Notes under the pieces: generated by a model | The model's database searches: none | What the model was told of the DNA's origin: nothing | The model's input: only the letters and a program-made list of their open reading frames with translations | Assembly: GCA_017502975.1 (NCBI GenBank) | Contig: JAFVTV010000034.1 | Location: 1-40,013, forward strand | Source of the DNA: Clostridia bacterium | Lineage (GTDB): Bacteria > Bacillota > Clostridia > Oscillospirales > CAG-272 | Direction of reading: 5' to 3' | DNA length: 40,013 bases | Program-made: the position numbers and the translations under genes | Part shown: piece by piece, positions 30,534-39,830 of the stretch | Numbering within the stretch: position 1 is the stretch's first letter | Layout: each line of letters opens with the position of its first letter

Positions 30534-32519
30534 ATGGGAAAAATCAACGTGCTTTCCTTTGCCGTTGCCAATCTCATCGCCGCAGGCGAGGTCGTAGACC
30601 GCCCCGCCTCGGTCATTAAGGAATTACTTGAAAATGCTATTGACGCAGGCGCAACACGTGTCACGGTTGAGATCCAGCGCGGCGGCATCACCTTTATGCG
30701 CGTGGCGGATAACGGGTGCGGTATGTCACCCGAGGATCTGCCCGTTGCCATTCGCCGCCATGCCACAAGTAAAATAAAGGATGCGGCAGACCTTGACGGC
30801 ATTGCCACCCTTGGTTTTCGCGGCGAGGCGCTTGCCGCCATTGCCTCGGTTTCTGATCTGCGCATTATCACGCGCTCTGCCGATGCAGAATTTGGAACTT
30901 GTCTTTCGGCAAAGGCGGGCGAGGTGGTGGAAATGACCGAGCAGGGCGCGCCTGTTGGCACGACCGTGATCGTAGAGAACCTGTTTGGTAACGTGCCCGC
31001 ACGCCGCAAATTTCTCAAAAAGGACGTGTCGGAGGCAATTGCGGTTTCTACTTATGTTGAAAAGATCGCGCTCTCGCGCCCTGATATTGCCATTCGTTTG
31101 ATCATCGACGGTAACATGAAGCTGGATACCGCAGGTGACGGCGAACTGAAATCAGCCATGTATGCCGTATTTGGCAGAGAGTTTGTAGGAAAAATGATTG
31201 CTGTTAAGGGCAAGGGAGAGGGTGTTTCGGTGGAGGGCTTTATCAGCCGTCCCGATCACGTGCGCCCCAAACGCAATTACGAAAACTTTTTTATCAACGG
31301 CAGATATGTAAACTGCCGCACCGCCGCGGCGGCACTTGAGCAGGCATATGTATCCTTTTGCCCGCCCGAGCGCTTTCCTTGCTGTGTGTTAAATATTACG
31401 ATCAATCCCGCGGCAGTCGATGTGAATGTACATCCCGCCAAGCTTGAGGTCAAGTTTTCAAATGAACGGCCTGTGTTTGAGGCGGTCTATTCCGCTGTGC
31501 GTACCGCGCTTGAAAACGATGATACGCGACCCGAGATGAAGCTCAAAAATACAGCGCTGCCTTCTGCTGCCAATGCGTTTGTGCCGATCGAGGAGGGAAG
31601 AAAAGAGAGCCTTTCGGCACGTCAGATCACCATTGATCACAAACCCACAAAGCCCGCCGCACCGCCTGCCTTTTCACACATGAGCGCGGCGGAATACGCA
31701 AAGAAATATACAAGGGCTGCTGACACGGGACAGCTTGCTTCTCCGCTTCCGTATCGCCGTAGCGAAACAGATCCCACAGGCACAATGCTCAAAGAGGCAG
31801 CGGCATACGCTCGCCCGATCTATCATGTGCCGACAAGTGCGCCTCGCGCACAGGCAGCTCCTGAAAAACCTGTTGTAGAGGCGATTCACGAATCACCCGC
31901 TATCCCTGACGCGCAGCAGACGGCACAGATTACATCCGTACCTGTTTGGCGCATCATTGGCGAGGCGTTTTCGGCATATGTGATCGTGGAATGTGACGAT
32001 AAGCTTTTGCTCATCGACAAGCATGCCGCACATGAGCGCGTGCTGTTTGAGGAATTGCGTGCGCGCATGAAGGAGCGCACCGATACTACGCAAATTTTAC
32101 TTTTGCCCCTCTCACTCTCGGTTAGTGCCGAGGATGCGGCTCTCTTTGAGGCATACCGCACCGAGATCGAGGCGGTGGGCTTCGCCTTCACGCTCTCCTC
32201 GTATACCGTGGAGGTCAGCGAGATCCCCGAGGGGCTAAAGCCCGCAGAAGCGGGAGAGCTGCTCTTGTCGCTCCCCGTAACACTTGCAGAGGGTACGGGG
32301 GATGCCAAGCTTGCGCGTGATATTCTCTTTGAAAGGGCGCTTTACCAAGGCGCCTGCAAGGCGGCGATCAAGGCAGGGCGCTCCTATCCGCCCGAATATG
32401 TGGAGGAGCTTGTCAAAAAATTGATGGCACTGCCCGATATTACCGTGTGCCCCCATGGGCGCCCTGTCGCAATGGTGCTCTCGCACGCACAGATCGATCG
32501 GCAGTTCAAGAGATCCTGA
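30534..32519 (+). CDS. mutL: DNA mismatch repair endonuclease MutL
   Basis: A 661-aa protein. The N-terminal GHKL ATPase motifs are LLENAIDAGATRV, ADNGCGM and TLGFRGEALAAI, followed by a variable linker of about 150 residues (Ala/Pro-rich, about 340-475) and the C-terminal dimerisation/endonuclease domain. The nicking motif is present as DKHAAHERVLFEE, the DQHA(x)2E(x)4E motif with Gln changed to Lys, and ACKAAIKAG and CPHGRP also match. Together they indicate an active MutL endonuclease as in bacteria lacking MutH. ATG 30534 after TAGGAGG; 15 nt downstream of mutS and 2 nt upstream of the DUF559 gene. Confidence 0.97.
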   Translation: MGKINVLSFAVANLIAAGEVVDRPASVIKELLENAIDAGATRVTVEIQRGGITFMRVADNGCGMSPEDLPVAIRRHATSKIKDAADLDGIATLGFRGEALAAIASVSDLRIITRSADAEFGTCLSAKAGEVVEMTEQGAPVGTTVIVENLFGNVPARRKFLKKDVSEAIAVSTYVEKIALSRPDIAIRLIIDGNMKLDTAGDGELKSAMYAVFGREFVGKMIAVKGKGEGVSVEGFISRPDHVRPKRNYENFFINGRYVNCRTAAAALEQAYVSFCPPERFPCCVLNITINPAAVDVNVHPAKLEVKFSNERPVFEAVYSAVRTALENDDTRPEMKLKNTALPSAANAFVPIEEGRKESLSARQITIDHKPTKPAAPPAFSHMSAAEYAKKYTRAADTGQLASPLPYRRSETDPTGTMLKEAAAYARPIYHVPTSAPRAQAAPEKPVVEAIHESPAIPDAQQTAQITSVPVWRIIGEAFSAYVIVECDDKLLLIDKHAAHERVLFEELRARMKERTDTTQILLLPLSLSVSAEDAALFEAYRTEIEAVGFAFTLSSYTVEVSEIPEGLKPAEAGELLLSLPVTLAEGTGDAKLARDILFERALYQGACKAAIKAGRSYPPEYVEELVKKLMALPDITVCPHGRPVAMVLSHAQIDRQFKRS

Positions 32520-32521
32520 TC

Positions 32522-32908
32522 ATGAATAAAACCACCAATTCCAAATTAACGGGAATAGCAAAAGCGCTCAGAAAAAATATGACAAAGGAAGAAAAGCACC
32601 TTTGGTATGATTTTTTGAAGAAATTACCCATTACCGTTCATCGTCAAAAGGTGATTGGAAATTATATCGTGGATTTTTATTGTGCCGAAGCAAAATTAGT
32701 TATAGAGCTTGATGGTTCGCAACATTATGAAGTCAAGGGCAGGCAAGCAGACGCAGCTCGCGATGCTTATCTTAAGGACTTGGGTGTAGAGGTCGTGCGG
32801 TATTCTAATCTTGATGTTGACCGCCGTTTTGATGCGGTATGTCAAGATATATCAAAAAGGCTTCTCCTTGAGGAGAAGCTGGCGCGGCACGCGACTGATG
32901 AGGTGTAG
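32522..32908 (+). CDS. DUF559 / Vsr-like PD-(D/E)XK-fold protein with MITE-encoded C-terminus
   Basis: A 128-aa protein of the DUF559 family, a small PD-(D/E)XK-like fold related to Vsr endonucleases. Characteristic segments are MTKEEKHLWYDFLKK, FRVHRQK-like TVHRQKVIGNYIVDFYC and LVIELDGSQHYE, which has the family's conserved E-L-D-G-x-x-H. Its last 15 residues and its TAG stop are encoded inside a MITE-like element starting at about 32861, so the original C-terminus has been replaced or extended. It begins 2 nt after mutL and may be translationally coupled, although the family is usually a freestanding mobile cargo gene. Function unknown. Confidence 0.85.
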   Translation: MNKTTNSKLTGIAKALRKNMTKEEKHLWYDFLKKLPITVHRQKVIGNYIVDFYCAEAKLVIELDGSQHYEVKGRQADAARDAYLKDLGVEVVRYSNLDVDRRFDAVCQDISKRLLLEEKLARHATDEV

Positions 32909-33022
32909 CCACCGCAGGTGGCGTATTAACGCCAAACGGCAAATGATTGATAAGGACGGATGCTTGGCATCCTACACCTCATCCACCGCCAAGGGCGGTT
33001 CCCCTTCTCCTCAAGGAGAAGG
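32861..33022. mobile_element. MITE-like element with about 50-bp terminal inverted repeats
   Basis: The left end (CTTCTCCTTGAGGAGAAG at 32861, reaching GATGAGGTGTAG near 32908) is mirrored by the right end (CTACACCTCATC near 32972, reaching CTTCTCCTCAAGGAGAAG near 33022). Each terminus is itself a hairpin. The middle (about 32909-32970) has no gene. The element encodes no transposase, so it would move only with help in trans. It supplies the 3' end of the DUF559 gene. No clear target-site duplication is visible; AAAAGG occurs on both sides but not flush with the ends. Confidence 0.8.
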
Positions 33023-33061
33023 CTGAAAAGGTGTCCTTCCAAATATGATAGAAAAGTAAAG

Positions 33062-33090
33062 TTACAAAACTATGGGTCAAGCTGTATTCT
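33062..33090 (+). promoter_or_regulatory. Tentative promoter of tgt
   Basis: TTACAA (33062-33067), 17-bp spacer, TATTCT (33085-33090), 22 bp before the start of tgt. A weak match to consensus. Confidence 0.45.
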
Positions 33091-33111
33091 TGGCTCCGAA
33101 AGGAATAAAAT

Positions 33112-34254
33112 ATGTCAAATTACGAGGTAAAGGCGCGCGACGGGCGTGCCCGCCGCGGTGTGCTGCACACCGTGCACGGGGATATCGAAACTCCCGTATT
33201 TATGAATGTTGGCACTTGTGCCGCCATCAAGGGTGGCGTGTCTACCGTTGAACTTGAGCAGATCAACTGTCGCGTGGAGTTATCCAACACCTACCATTTG
33301 CACTTGCGCCCGGGTGATGGGCTCATTCGTGATATGGGCGGCTTGCATAAATTTATGAATTGGAAAAGGCCGATCTTGACCGATAGCGGCGGATTTCAGG
33401 TCTTTTCGCTCTCGCCACTTCGTAAGATTACCGAGGAGGGCGTGCACTTCGCCTCTCACATCGACGGCAAGCGCATTTTCATGGGTCCTGAGGAGAGTAT
33501 GCAGATCCAATCCAATCTCGCCTCGACCATTGCGATGGCGTTTGATGAGTGCATCGAAAATCCCGCACCCTATGAGTATGTAAAGCAGTCTATTGCACGC
33601 ACTTACCGTTGGCTGGTGCGCTGCAAGGCAGAAATGGAGCGCCTCAATAGTCTGCCCGATACCATCAACCGTAATCAAATGCTTTTTGGCATCAATCAGG
33701 GCGGTGTTTATGAGGATCTGCGCATCGAGCATATGAAGCAGATCGCCGAGCTTGATCTTGACGGCTATGCCATAGGAGGCCTTGCGGTGGGTGAATCCAC
33801 TGAGGATATGTACCGTATCATCGATGTGGTCGAGCCCCACATGCCCGAAAACAAGCCGCGTTATCTCATGGGCGTTGGCACGCCCTGTAACATTCTTGAG
33901 GCGGTACACCGCGGCGTCGATTTCTTTGACTGCGTCATGCCATCGCGCAACGCACGTCACGGTACACTCTTTACCTGGCAGGGTAAAATTACCCTGATGA
34001 ACGCGAAATACGCGCGTGACGACCGCCCTATTTCCGAGGGGTGCCAGTGCCCGACCTGCCGTAACTACTCGCGCTCCTACATTCGCCATTTGTTAAAGGC
34101 AAAGGAGTCGCTCGGTATGCGCCTTGCCGTCACGCACAATCTGTACTTTTACAACGACCTCACGCAAAAGATACGTGATGCACTCGATGGGGGCTATTTT
34201 GAAAGCTTTTATCAGAAGTATCACGTGGCGCTCGGAGAGCGCCACCCCGACTAA
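33112..34254 (+). CDS. tgt: tRNA-guanine transglycosylase (queuine/preQ1)
   Basis: A 380-aa enzyme that exchanges guanine 34 for preQ1 in GUN-anticodon tRNAs. It has the TIM-barrel TGT fold. The general acid Asp lies in LTDSGGFQVFSL, the nucleophile Asp in the FDCVMPSRNARHG region, and the zinc site CQCPTC is followed by a His in VTHNLYF, the usual Cys3-His pattern. It starts at ATG 33112 (AAAGGAATAAAAT upstream). It lies just after the MITE and is probably expressed from its own promoter rather than from mutSL. Confidence 0.97.
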   Translation: MSNYEVKARDGRARRGVLHTVHGDIETPVFMNVGTCAAIKGGVSTVELEQINCRVELSNTYHLHLRPGDGLIRDMGGLHKFMNWKRPILTDSGGFQVFSLSPLRKITEEGVHFASHIDGKRIFMGPEESMQIQSNLASTIAMAFDECIENPAPYEYVKQSIARTYRWLVRCKAEMERLNSLPDTINRNQMLFGINQGGVYEDLRIEHMKQIAELDLDGYAIGGLAVGESTEDMYRIIDVVEPHMPENKPRYLMGVGTPCNILEAVHRGVDFFDCVMPSRNARHGTLFTWQGKITLMNAKYARDDRPISEGCQCPTCRNYSRSYIRHLLKAKESLGMRLAVTHNLYFYNDLTQKIRDALDGGYFESFYQKYHVALGERHPD

Positions 34255-34320
34255 AGTCGCGGCATCTCGGTCATACTGAATGTGAACAAAATCCTTTAGA
34301 TCATTCAAAAGGGAGAATAT

Positions 34321-35703
34321 ATGATAGCGAAAGAATTACTTGGCGATCTCTTGTCGATCGCCGTATCCACGGGCGGCGATTTTGCCGAGGTGTTTGCCGA
34401 GCGCGAGCACGCCACCCGTATTCACTTCGTTTCGGGCAAGGTGGAAACCATACGTGACCAAGTGATAGCAGGAGTTGGTATCCGCGTGTTTTGCGGTACA
34501 AAGACCTATTATGCTTCCACCTCAAATACCACCCGTGAGGGGCTACTTGCCTGTGCCGCGGCAGTGGCAGGGGCTGTGGGAGAGGCGCAGGGAAAGCGCC
34601 ATATCGATCTTACGCCCGATGCAATAGCAAAGCGTCACATTGTGAAGCGGTATCCCGATGACGTACCGACGCGCCAAAAGACAGATATCCTGCGTGAGGC
34701 GTGCATGGGGGCATCCATGGTGGATGAAAGGATCTCGCAGGTTGACGGTACCTATCTTGATACCGACCGCGCCGTTTTGATTGCCAATACCGAGGGGCTT
34801 TGCCGTGAGGACCGCAAGGTGCGCACGCGCCTTGCCATTTCGGCGGTTGCAAGCGATGGCACTGAGAATCAATCGGGCTTTTATGGCCCCGGCGGTGGCG
34901 TAGGCATTGAGTTTTTTGATGCCGTTTGCCCGAAAAGCGTTGGTGAGCGGGCGGCAAGGCAGGCTTTGACCAATCTTACCGCCGGCTACTCCCCTGCGGG
35001 CACGATGACGGTGGCAATTGAAAACGGATTTGGCGGTGTCATTTTCCACGAGGCTTGCGGACATTCGCTTGAGGCGACCTCGGTTGGCATCGGCGCTTCG
35101 CAAATGGCGGGTAAATTGGGACAGCAGATCGCCAATCCAAAGGTGACCGCTATTGACGACGGCACCATTGTTGGCGGCTGGGGCTCTTACCATATTGATG
35201 ATGAGGGAACGCCCGCCACGCGCAACGTGCTGATCGAAAACGGTGTTTTGAAAAATTATATGATTGACCGCCTTGGCTCGCGTCGCTTGGGGCTACCCAT
35301 GACGGGGTGCGGCAGGCGTGAGAATTATGCGTATGAGCCAACCTCGCGTATGACCAATACCTTTATTGACAACGGCCCCGATAAAAACGAGGATATCATT
35401 GCCTCAATCGAATATGGACTTTATGCCAAGGAAATGGGCGGCGGATCTGTAAACCCCTTAACGGGCGAGTTTAATTTTGCTGTTAAGGAAGGATATATCG
35501 TGCGAAACGGCAAGATATGTGAGCCTGTTCGCGGTGCCGCGCTGATCGGCACGGGTGCCGAGATCCTGCAAAACATCGATATGGTAGGACAAAATCTAAA
35601 AACGGGGCAGGGCATGTGCGGCTCAAGCAGTGGCAGTGTGCCCACTGACGTGGGGCAGCCCCTCATTCGTGTGAAAAAGATCACGGTAGGAGGCCGCTCA
35701 TGA
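34321..35703 (+). CDS. tldD: Metalloprotease TldD
   Basis: A 460-aa member of the TldD/PmbA (U62) peptidase family. The zinc-binding HExxxH is present as HEACGHSLE (about residues 243-251), the hallmark of the catalytic TldD subunit. The C-terminal segment with GTGAEILQNIDMVG and GMCGSSSGSVPTDVGQP is highly typical. With its TldE partner it forms a heterodimeric protease that degrades unfolded peptides and, in other bacteria, processes microcin B17 and CcdA. It starts at ATG 34321 after AAGGGAG and overlaps tldE by 4 nt. Confidence 0.95.
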   Translation: MIAKELLGDLLSIAVSTGGDFAEVFAEREHATRIHFVSGKVETIRDQVIAGVGIRVFCGTKTYYASTSNTTREGLLACAAAVAGAVGEAQGKRHIDLTPDAIAKRHIVKRYPDDVPTRQKTDILREACMGASMVDERISQVDGTYLDTDRAVLIANTEGLCREDRKVRTRLAISAVASDGTENQSGFYGPGGGVGIEFFDAVCPKSVGERAARQALTNLTAGYSPAGTMTVAIENGFGGVIFHEACGHSLEATSVGIGASQMAGKLGQQIANPKVTAIDDGTIVGGWGSYHIDDEGTPATRNVLIENGVLKNYMIDRLGSRRLGLPMTGCGRRENYAYEPTSRMTNTFIDNGPDKNEDIIASIEYGLYAKEMGGGSVNPLTGEFNFAVKEGYIVRNGKICEPVRGAALIGTGAEILQNIDMVGQNLKTGQGMCGSSSGSVPTDVGQPLIRVKKITVGGRS

Positions 35704-37046
35704 GCTTTGAAGAAATAAAAAAGGTTTTATTTGATGCCGCAAAAAAAGCGGGACTTACCGATTACGATGTTTATTACCGTATGTCGACCGAGCTTTCAGC
35801 AGATGCCTTAAATCACGAGCCAAATGCTTCATCCTTTGGCACGGCAGGGGGCGTGAGCTTTCGCTGTGCGGTTGACGGCAAGATCGGCGCGGCTTCTACC
35901 GAAATGATCGAAAGGGCAGAGCTTGAAGCACTTGTGCCGCGTGCCATGGCAAACGCCGCACTCTTGGATGCCGATGAGGAGCCGATTTTTTATCAGCCAC
36001 AGTCGGGCGACGCTTACCGCAAGGTAACCGTTGATAAGCCCGCACTCCCCACCGCAGGCGAGCTGCGCCGTGTGGCAAACGAACTACAGGATCATATCTA
36101 TGCGGCGTCAGATCTTGTTACCGACGGTACCGAAACCGCGGCAGGTGCTACCGAGGTTACGGTTTGCCTTGCCAATGCAAAGGGGCTTTCGCTTTCGCAC
36201 AGCGCGGCTATGCGATATGCCTATGCCGAGGCGGTGATCAACGACGGCAACGAGCCCTCCTATGGCACAGCAGTGACAAGAGAGTTAGGCAAGGATATTT
36301 CCGAGGTTGCCAAAAAAGCAGTGTCTGAGGCGCTTGCGCGCCTTGGTGGCGCTCCCGTGAAAACGGGTAAATATAAGGTAGTGCTTTCTGCCAAGCAGGT
36401 GCGTGCGCTCTTTTCCGCCTTTTCGGGTATATTCAGCGGAAAAAATGCCATGCTGGGGCTTTCCTTGCTCAAGGGTAAGGAAAATACCGAGGTCGCATCT
36501 CCTGTGCTTACTCTTTATGACGACCCCTTTTATCCCGATAACACCATGCAAATGCCCTTTGATGCAGAGGGCGTGCCTACCTACAAAAAGGCACTGATCG
36601 AGGCGGGGGTTCTGAAGACCCTGCTTTACGATCTTACCACAGCCAAAAAAACAGGCAACACCTCAACCGGTAACGCAGGGCGCGGCTCTTATGCCGATCC
36701 CGTTTCGATTCGCTCCTATTGCCACGCGATTGCCCCCGGTAACGCCACGCTTGACGAGTTGTTTGCCGAAATGGGCGAGGGGCTTTATATTACCGAGCTG
36801 AAGGGCTTGCACGCAGGATGTGACGCCGTAACGGGTGATTTTTCGATCGAGAGCGCGGGCTTTGCCGTTAAGGGCGGTAAGCTTGCGGGGCCGGTCAAGG
36901 CGTTTACCGTGGCAGGCAACTTCTTTGAGCTACTCAAAAGCATCGAAGCCGTGGGCAGTGAGGTGGAAACAGGTATTTGCGGATTTTCCATGACCGCGGC
37001 ACCTGCCATGCTTGTAAAAGATATTTCGGTTGCCGGCGAAAGCTGA
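35700..37046 (+). CDS. tldE: TldE/PmbA-type subunit of the TldD/E protease
   Basis: A 448-aa protein of the same U62 fold as TldD but without the HExxxH motif, as expected for the non-zinc partner. Typical features are SFGTAGGVSFRCAVDGKIG-like N-terminal strands, KAVSEALARLGGAPV and the C-terminal GDFSIESAGFAVKGGKL. It starts at ATG 35700, overlapping the tldD stop (ATGA), which indicates translational coupling and equal production of the heterodimer. It ends 67 nt before argS. Confidence 0.95.
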   Translation: MSFEEIKKVLFDAAKKAGLTDYDVYYRMSTELSADALNHEPNASSFGTAGGVSFRCAVDGKIGAASTEMIERAELEALVPRAMANAALLDADEEPIFYQPQSGDAYRKVTVDKPALPTAGELRRVANELQDHIYAASDLVTDGTETAAGATEVTVCLANAKGLSLSHSAAMRYAYAEAVINDGNEPSYGTAVTRELGKDISEVAKKAVSEALARLGGAPVKTGKYKVVLSAKQVRALFSAFSGIFSGKNAMLGLSLLKGKENTEVASPVLTLYDDPFYPDNTMQMPFDAEGVPTYKKALIEAGVLKTLLYDLTTAKKTGNTSTGNAGRGSYADPVSIRSYCHAIAPGNATLDELFAEMGEGLYITELKGLHAGCDAVTGDFSIESAGFAVKGGKLAGPVKAFTVAGNFFELLKSIEAVGSEVETGICGFSMTAAPAMLVKDISVAGES

Positions 37047-37055
37047 GAAAAGCAC

Positions 37056-37084
37056 TTGATTTTTTTAAGAAACAGATGTAAAAT
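37056..37084 (+). promoter_or_regulatory. Promoter of argS
   Basis: TTGATT (37056-37061), 17-bp spacer, TAAAAT (37079-37084), 29 bp before the argS ATG. No T-box leader could fit in this space. Confidence 0.65.
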
Positions 37085-37113
37085 AAACTGTCAATATTAT
37101 ACAGAGGATTGTT

Positions 37114-38853
37114 ATGCAAACTATTAAAAAATTGATCGCAGATAAACTTGTCGAGGGCATATGTGCCCTCGGCGCACCCCAGGCGCCCGAGGCTTCGGAG
37201 CTTGTGGGCATGCTTGAATATCCGCCTGATGACACCATGGGCGACCTTGCGCTTCCGTGCTTTAAGCTCTCGCGCACGCTTCGCCGCGCGCCCGTGCAGA
37301 TTGCGGCGGCGCTTGCCGAGTGCCTTGGCAATATGCCATCGGTTGAAAAGGCAGAGGCTGTAAACGGGTATCTTAACATTACCGTTTCCAAGGATTATCT
37401 TGTAAATACCGTGCTTGGGGGCATTATCGAAGCAGGCGAAGCATACGGCTCTTCTGAGGTCGGCAAGGGCAAGACCGTTGTGCTGGATTACTCCTCCCCG
37501 AATGTTGCTAAGCCCTTTCACATTGGGCACCTTGGCACCACCGTTATCGGTCACTCCCTGAAAAAGTTGCACGAGTTCCACGGCTACAAGTGCGTTGGCA
37601 TCAATTATCTTGGTGACTGGGGCACGCAGTTTGGCAAGCTTATCGTGGCTTACAAAAAGTGGGGCAATAAGGAAATGATCGAGCAGGGCGGTATTGACAA
37701 GCTTGTTGAACTTTACGTTAAGATCAACAATGCAATTTCGGGCAATGCCGAGCAGGGTATTGTTGCCGATCCCACGCTTGGAGATGCCGCACGTGCCGAG
37801 TTTAAAAAGCTTGAGATGGGTGATGAGGATAATCTGGCGCTCTGGCGTTGGTTTATCGACATCAGCCTTGCCGAATATGAAAAAACATACAAGCAGCTTG
37901 GCATTACATTTGATAGCTATAAGGGCGAAAGCTTTTATACCGACAAAATGCCTGCTGAGGTGCAAAAGCTGCGTGATAAGGGGCTTCTCAAGATCGACGA
38001 CGGTGCTTCGATCGTTGACCTTGAGCCATACGGCATGCCCCCTTGCCTTATTTTAAAGCGCGACGGGTCAACCCTTTACCCCACGCGTGATATCGCCGCT
38101 GCCGTGTATCGCAAAAATACTTATGATTACGATAAGTCCATTTACGTGACCTCCGCGGGGCAGAGCCTGCACTTTGCACAGTGGTTTAAGGTCGTGGAGC
38201 TAATGGGCTACGATTGGCACGACAAATTGGTGCACGTGCCTTATGGCACTGTTAGTATCAACGGTGCAAAGCTTGCTACCCGTACGGGTAACGTAGTACT
38301 CTTAAAGGATCTTTTCCGCGCCGCCATTGAGGAGGTCAGCAATATCATGACGGAAAAGAATCCCAATATCGAGAATAAGGAAGAGATCGCCGAGGCGGTT
38401 GGCGTTGGTGCGATCGTGTTCTACTATCTTTCAAACAGCCGTATCAAGGATATCAATTTCGTTATGGAGGATGCCCTTAATTTTGACGGCAACACAGGCC
38501 CTTACGCGCAATATACTTATGCGCGCACCTGTGCGGTGCTGCGCCGCGCTGAGGGTGAAGCGGCTCCCACCTCGCTTTCGATCACCGCGCCCGATGAGGC
38601 GGCGCTTTTAAAGGTGCTTGCCAAATTCCCCGAAAAGGTGAGTGCTGCGATTGCAGATTACGAGCCCTCGGTCATTACACGTTATATTCTTGATGTAGCA
38701 GCTGCATTTAATCGTTTTTATCACAACTGTCAGATCTTGTCGGCAGAGGATCCTGATGTGCGTGCTACGCGCGTAGCAATCACGCGTGCCACCAATGTGG
38801 TGCTTGGTAACGCATTCCCGCTGATCTGTATGAAGAAAATGGAAAAAATTTAA
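37114..38853 (+). CDS. argS: Arginine--tRNA ligase
   Basis: A 579-aa class Ia synthetase. An N-terminal Add-1 domain (about residues 1-110) recognises the tRNA D loop. The HIGH motif is in SPNVAKPFHIGHLGTT (about 129-144), and the KMSKS position is filled by KLATRTGN, a non-canonical form that is normal for many ArgRS. The C-terminal anticodon-binding domain (about 465-579) begins near GPYAQYTYARTCAVL. The extreme C-terminus reads NAFPLICMKKMEKI rather than the more usual LGI..PERM ending. It starts at ATG 37114 after AGAGGA and is probably co-transcribed with the YebC gene 19 nt downstream. Confidence 0.97.
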   Translation: MQTIKKLIADKLVEGICALGAPQAPEASELVGMLEYPPDDTMGDLALPCFKLSRTLRRAPVQIAAALAECLGNMPSVEKAEAVNGYLNITVSKDYLVNTVLGGIIEAGEAYGSSEVGKGKTVVLDYSSPNVAKPFHIGHLGTTVIGHSLKKLHEFHGYKCVGINYLGDWGTQFGKLIVAYKKWGNKEMIEQGGIDKLVELYVKINNAISGNAEQGIVADPTLGDAARAEFKKLEMGDEDNLALWRWFIDISLAEYEKTYKQLGITFDSYKGESFYTDKMPAEVQKLRDKGLLKIDDGASIVDLEPYGMPPCLILKRDGSTLYPTRDIAAAVYRKNTYDYDKSIYVTSAGQSLHFAQWFKVVELMGYDWHDKLVHVPYGTVSINGAKLATRTGNVVLLKDLFRAAIEEVSNIMTEKNPNIENKEEIAEAVGVGAIVFYYLSNSRIKDINFVMEDALNFDGNTGPYAQYTYARTCAVLRRAEGEAAPTSLSITAPDEAALLKVLAKFPEKVSAAIADYEPSVITRYILDVAAAFNRFYHNCQILSAEDPDVRATRVAITRATNVVLGNAFPLICMKKMEKI

Positions 38854-38872
38854 TCTATAGGAGATACGTAAC

Positions 38873-39604
38873 ATGTCAGGACATAGCAAATGGGCGAATA
38901 TTAAGCACAAAAAAGAAAAAACCGATGCACAAAAAGCAAAGGTCTTTACGAAGATCGGCAAGGAGATCGCTGTTGCCGTAAAGGCAGGCGGCGGTGATCC
39001 TAACTCTAACTCCAAGCTGCGTGACCTCATTCAAAAGGCGAAATCCAACAATGTACCCAACGATAATATTGACCGTATTATCAAAAAGGCAATGGGCGCG
39101 CAGGGCGAGGATTATGAGGAGATTACTTATGAGGGCTACGGCCCCGGCGGTGTTGCCGTTATTGTAGAAACCACCACCGACAACCGCAACCGCACAGCGG
39201 GCAACGTGCGCTCCTACTTCAATAAATATCACGGCAATATGGGCACATCCGGCTGTGTATCCTTCCTCTTTGAGGAAAAGGGCGTTATCATTGTCAATAA
39301 TGAGGATGGCGACATTGAAGAGGATAAATTGATGGAAACCGCGCTTGAGGCAGGTGCTGAGGACTTTGCCGCAGGTGATGGCGTATTTGAGATCTACACC
39401 GTTGTAGACGATCTTTATGTCATCAAGGAGGCGCTTGAGGCGCAAAAATACCCCATTCTTTCGGCAGAAAAGGATAAGATCGCCTCAACCTCGGTAGAGC
39501 TGACCGACCCCGACGACATCAAATTCATGGGGCTTCTCATCGACATGCTTGAGGATGACGATGATGTCATGAATGTTTACCATAACTGGGAGAACTGCGA
39601 TTGA
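38873..39604 (+). CDS. YebC/PmpR-family transcriptional regulator
   Basis: A 243-aa protein with the unmistakable N-terminus MSGHSKWANIKHKKEKTD and the three-domain YebC fold, including GYGPGGVAVIVETTTDNRNR and GNMGTSGCVSFLFEEKG. Family members act as DNA-binding regulators, and some YebC2-type proteins help ribosomes through proline stretches; which role applies here cannot be told. The C-terminus is strongly acidic (MLEDDDDVM). It starts at ATG 38873 after TAGGAG, likely in one transcript with argS. Confidence 0.96.
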   Translation: MSGHSKWANIKHKKEKTDAQKAKVFTKIGKEIAVAVKAGGGDPNSNSKLRDLIQKAKSNNVPNDNIDRIIKKAMGAQGEDYEEITYEGYGPGGVAVIVETTTDNRNRTAGNVRSYFNKYHGNMGTSGCVSFLFEEKGVIIVNNEDGDIEEDKLMETALEAGAEDFAAGDGVFEIYTVVDDLYVIKEALEAQKYPILSAEKDKIASTSVELTDPDDIKFMGLLIDMLEDDDDVMNVYHNWENCD

Positions 39605-39803
39605 TCGGCGCGAAAAATAAACGGTGTATTGCGTCGTTGTTCCTCAAAAGCAGCTTGACGTAGGTTACTACGCCTGCGCTTTGCTTTCTTGCGGTACGCC
39701 TCGCACTACTTGTTTCTTTTCCGCACGAGAAAGCTTTGCGTAAAAAAATAGATTCGGCACTTCTCTCTGCATTCTTAGCGGAGAAATGGCAGACACAAAA
39801 TTT
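39605..39803. other. Intergenic region, possibly part of a dispersed repeat
   Basis: There is no gene. The segment has alternating CG/TA-rich words (GTATTGCGTCGTTG, then GCGGTACGCCTCGCAC, then CCGCACGAGAAAGC). These read like a translated-free dispersed repeat of clostridial genomes and lie next to a REP-associated transposase. No hairpin terminator is obvious directly after the YebC gene. Repeat status is a guess from one copy. Confidence 0.3.
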
Positions 39804-39830
39804 CGGCAGAGAAATTGTTTTCTCTGCCGA
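39803..39830. repeat. Perfect 12-bp inverted repeat overlapping the RAYT promoter
   Basis: TCGGCAGAGAAA (39803-39814), 4-nt loop, TTTCTCTGCCGA (39819-39830). It covers the -35 hexamer at 39815-39820. Being beside a REP-associated transposase, it may be the REP-like target/recognition hairpin, or an operator. Confidence 0.7.

Noticed and set aside
37047-37113. T-box leader for argS
   Set aside because: The gap is only 67 bp and contains a promoter; no T-box sequence or antiterminator stem is present.
38273-38300. ArgS lacking KMSKS as a sign of a defective enzyme
   Set aside because: Many arginyl-tRNA synthetases have a degenerate motif here; the rest of the protein is complete.
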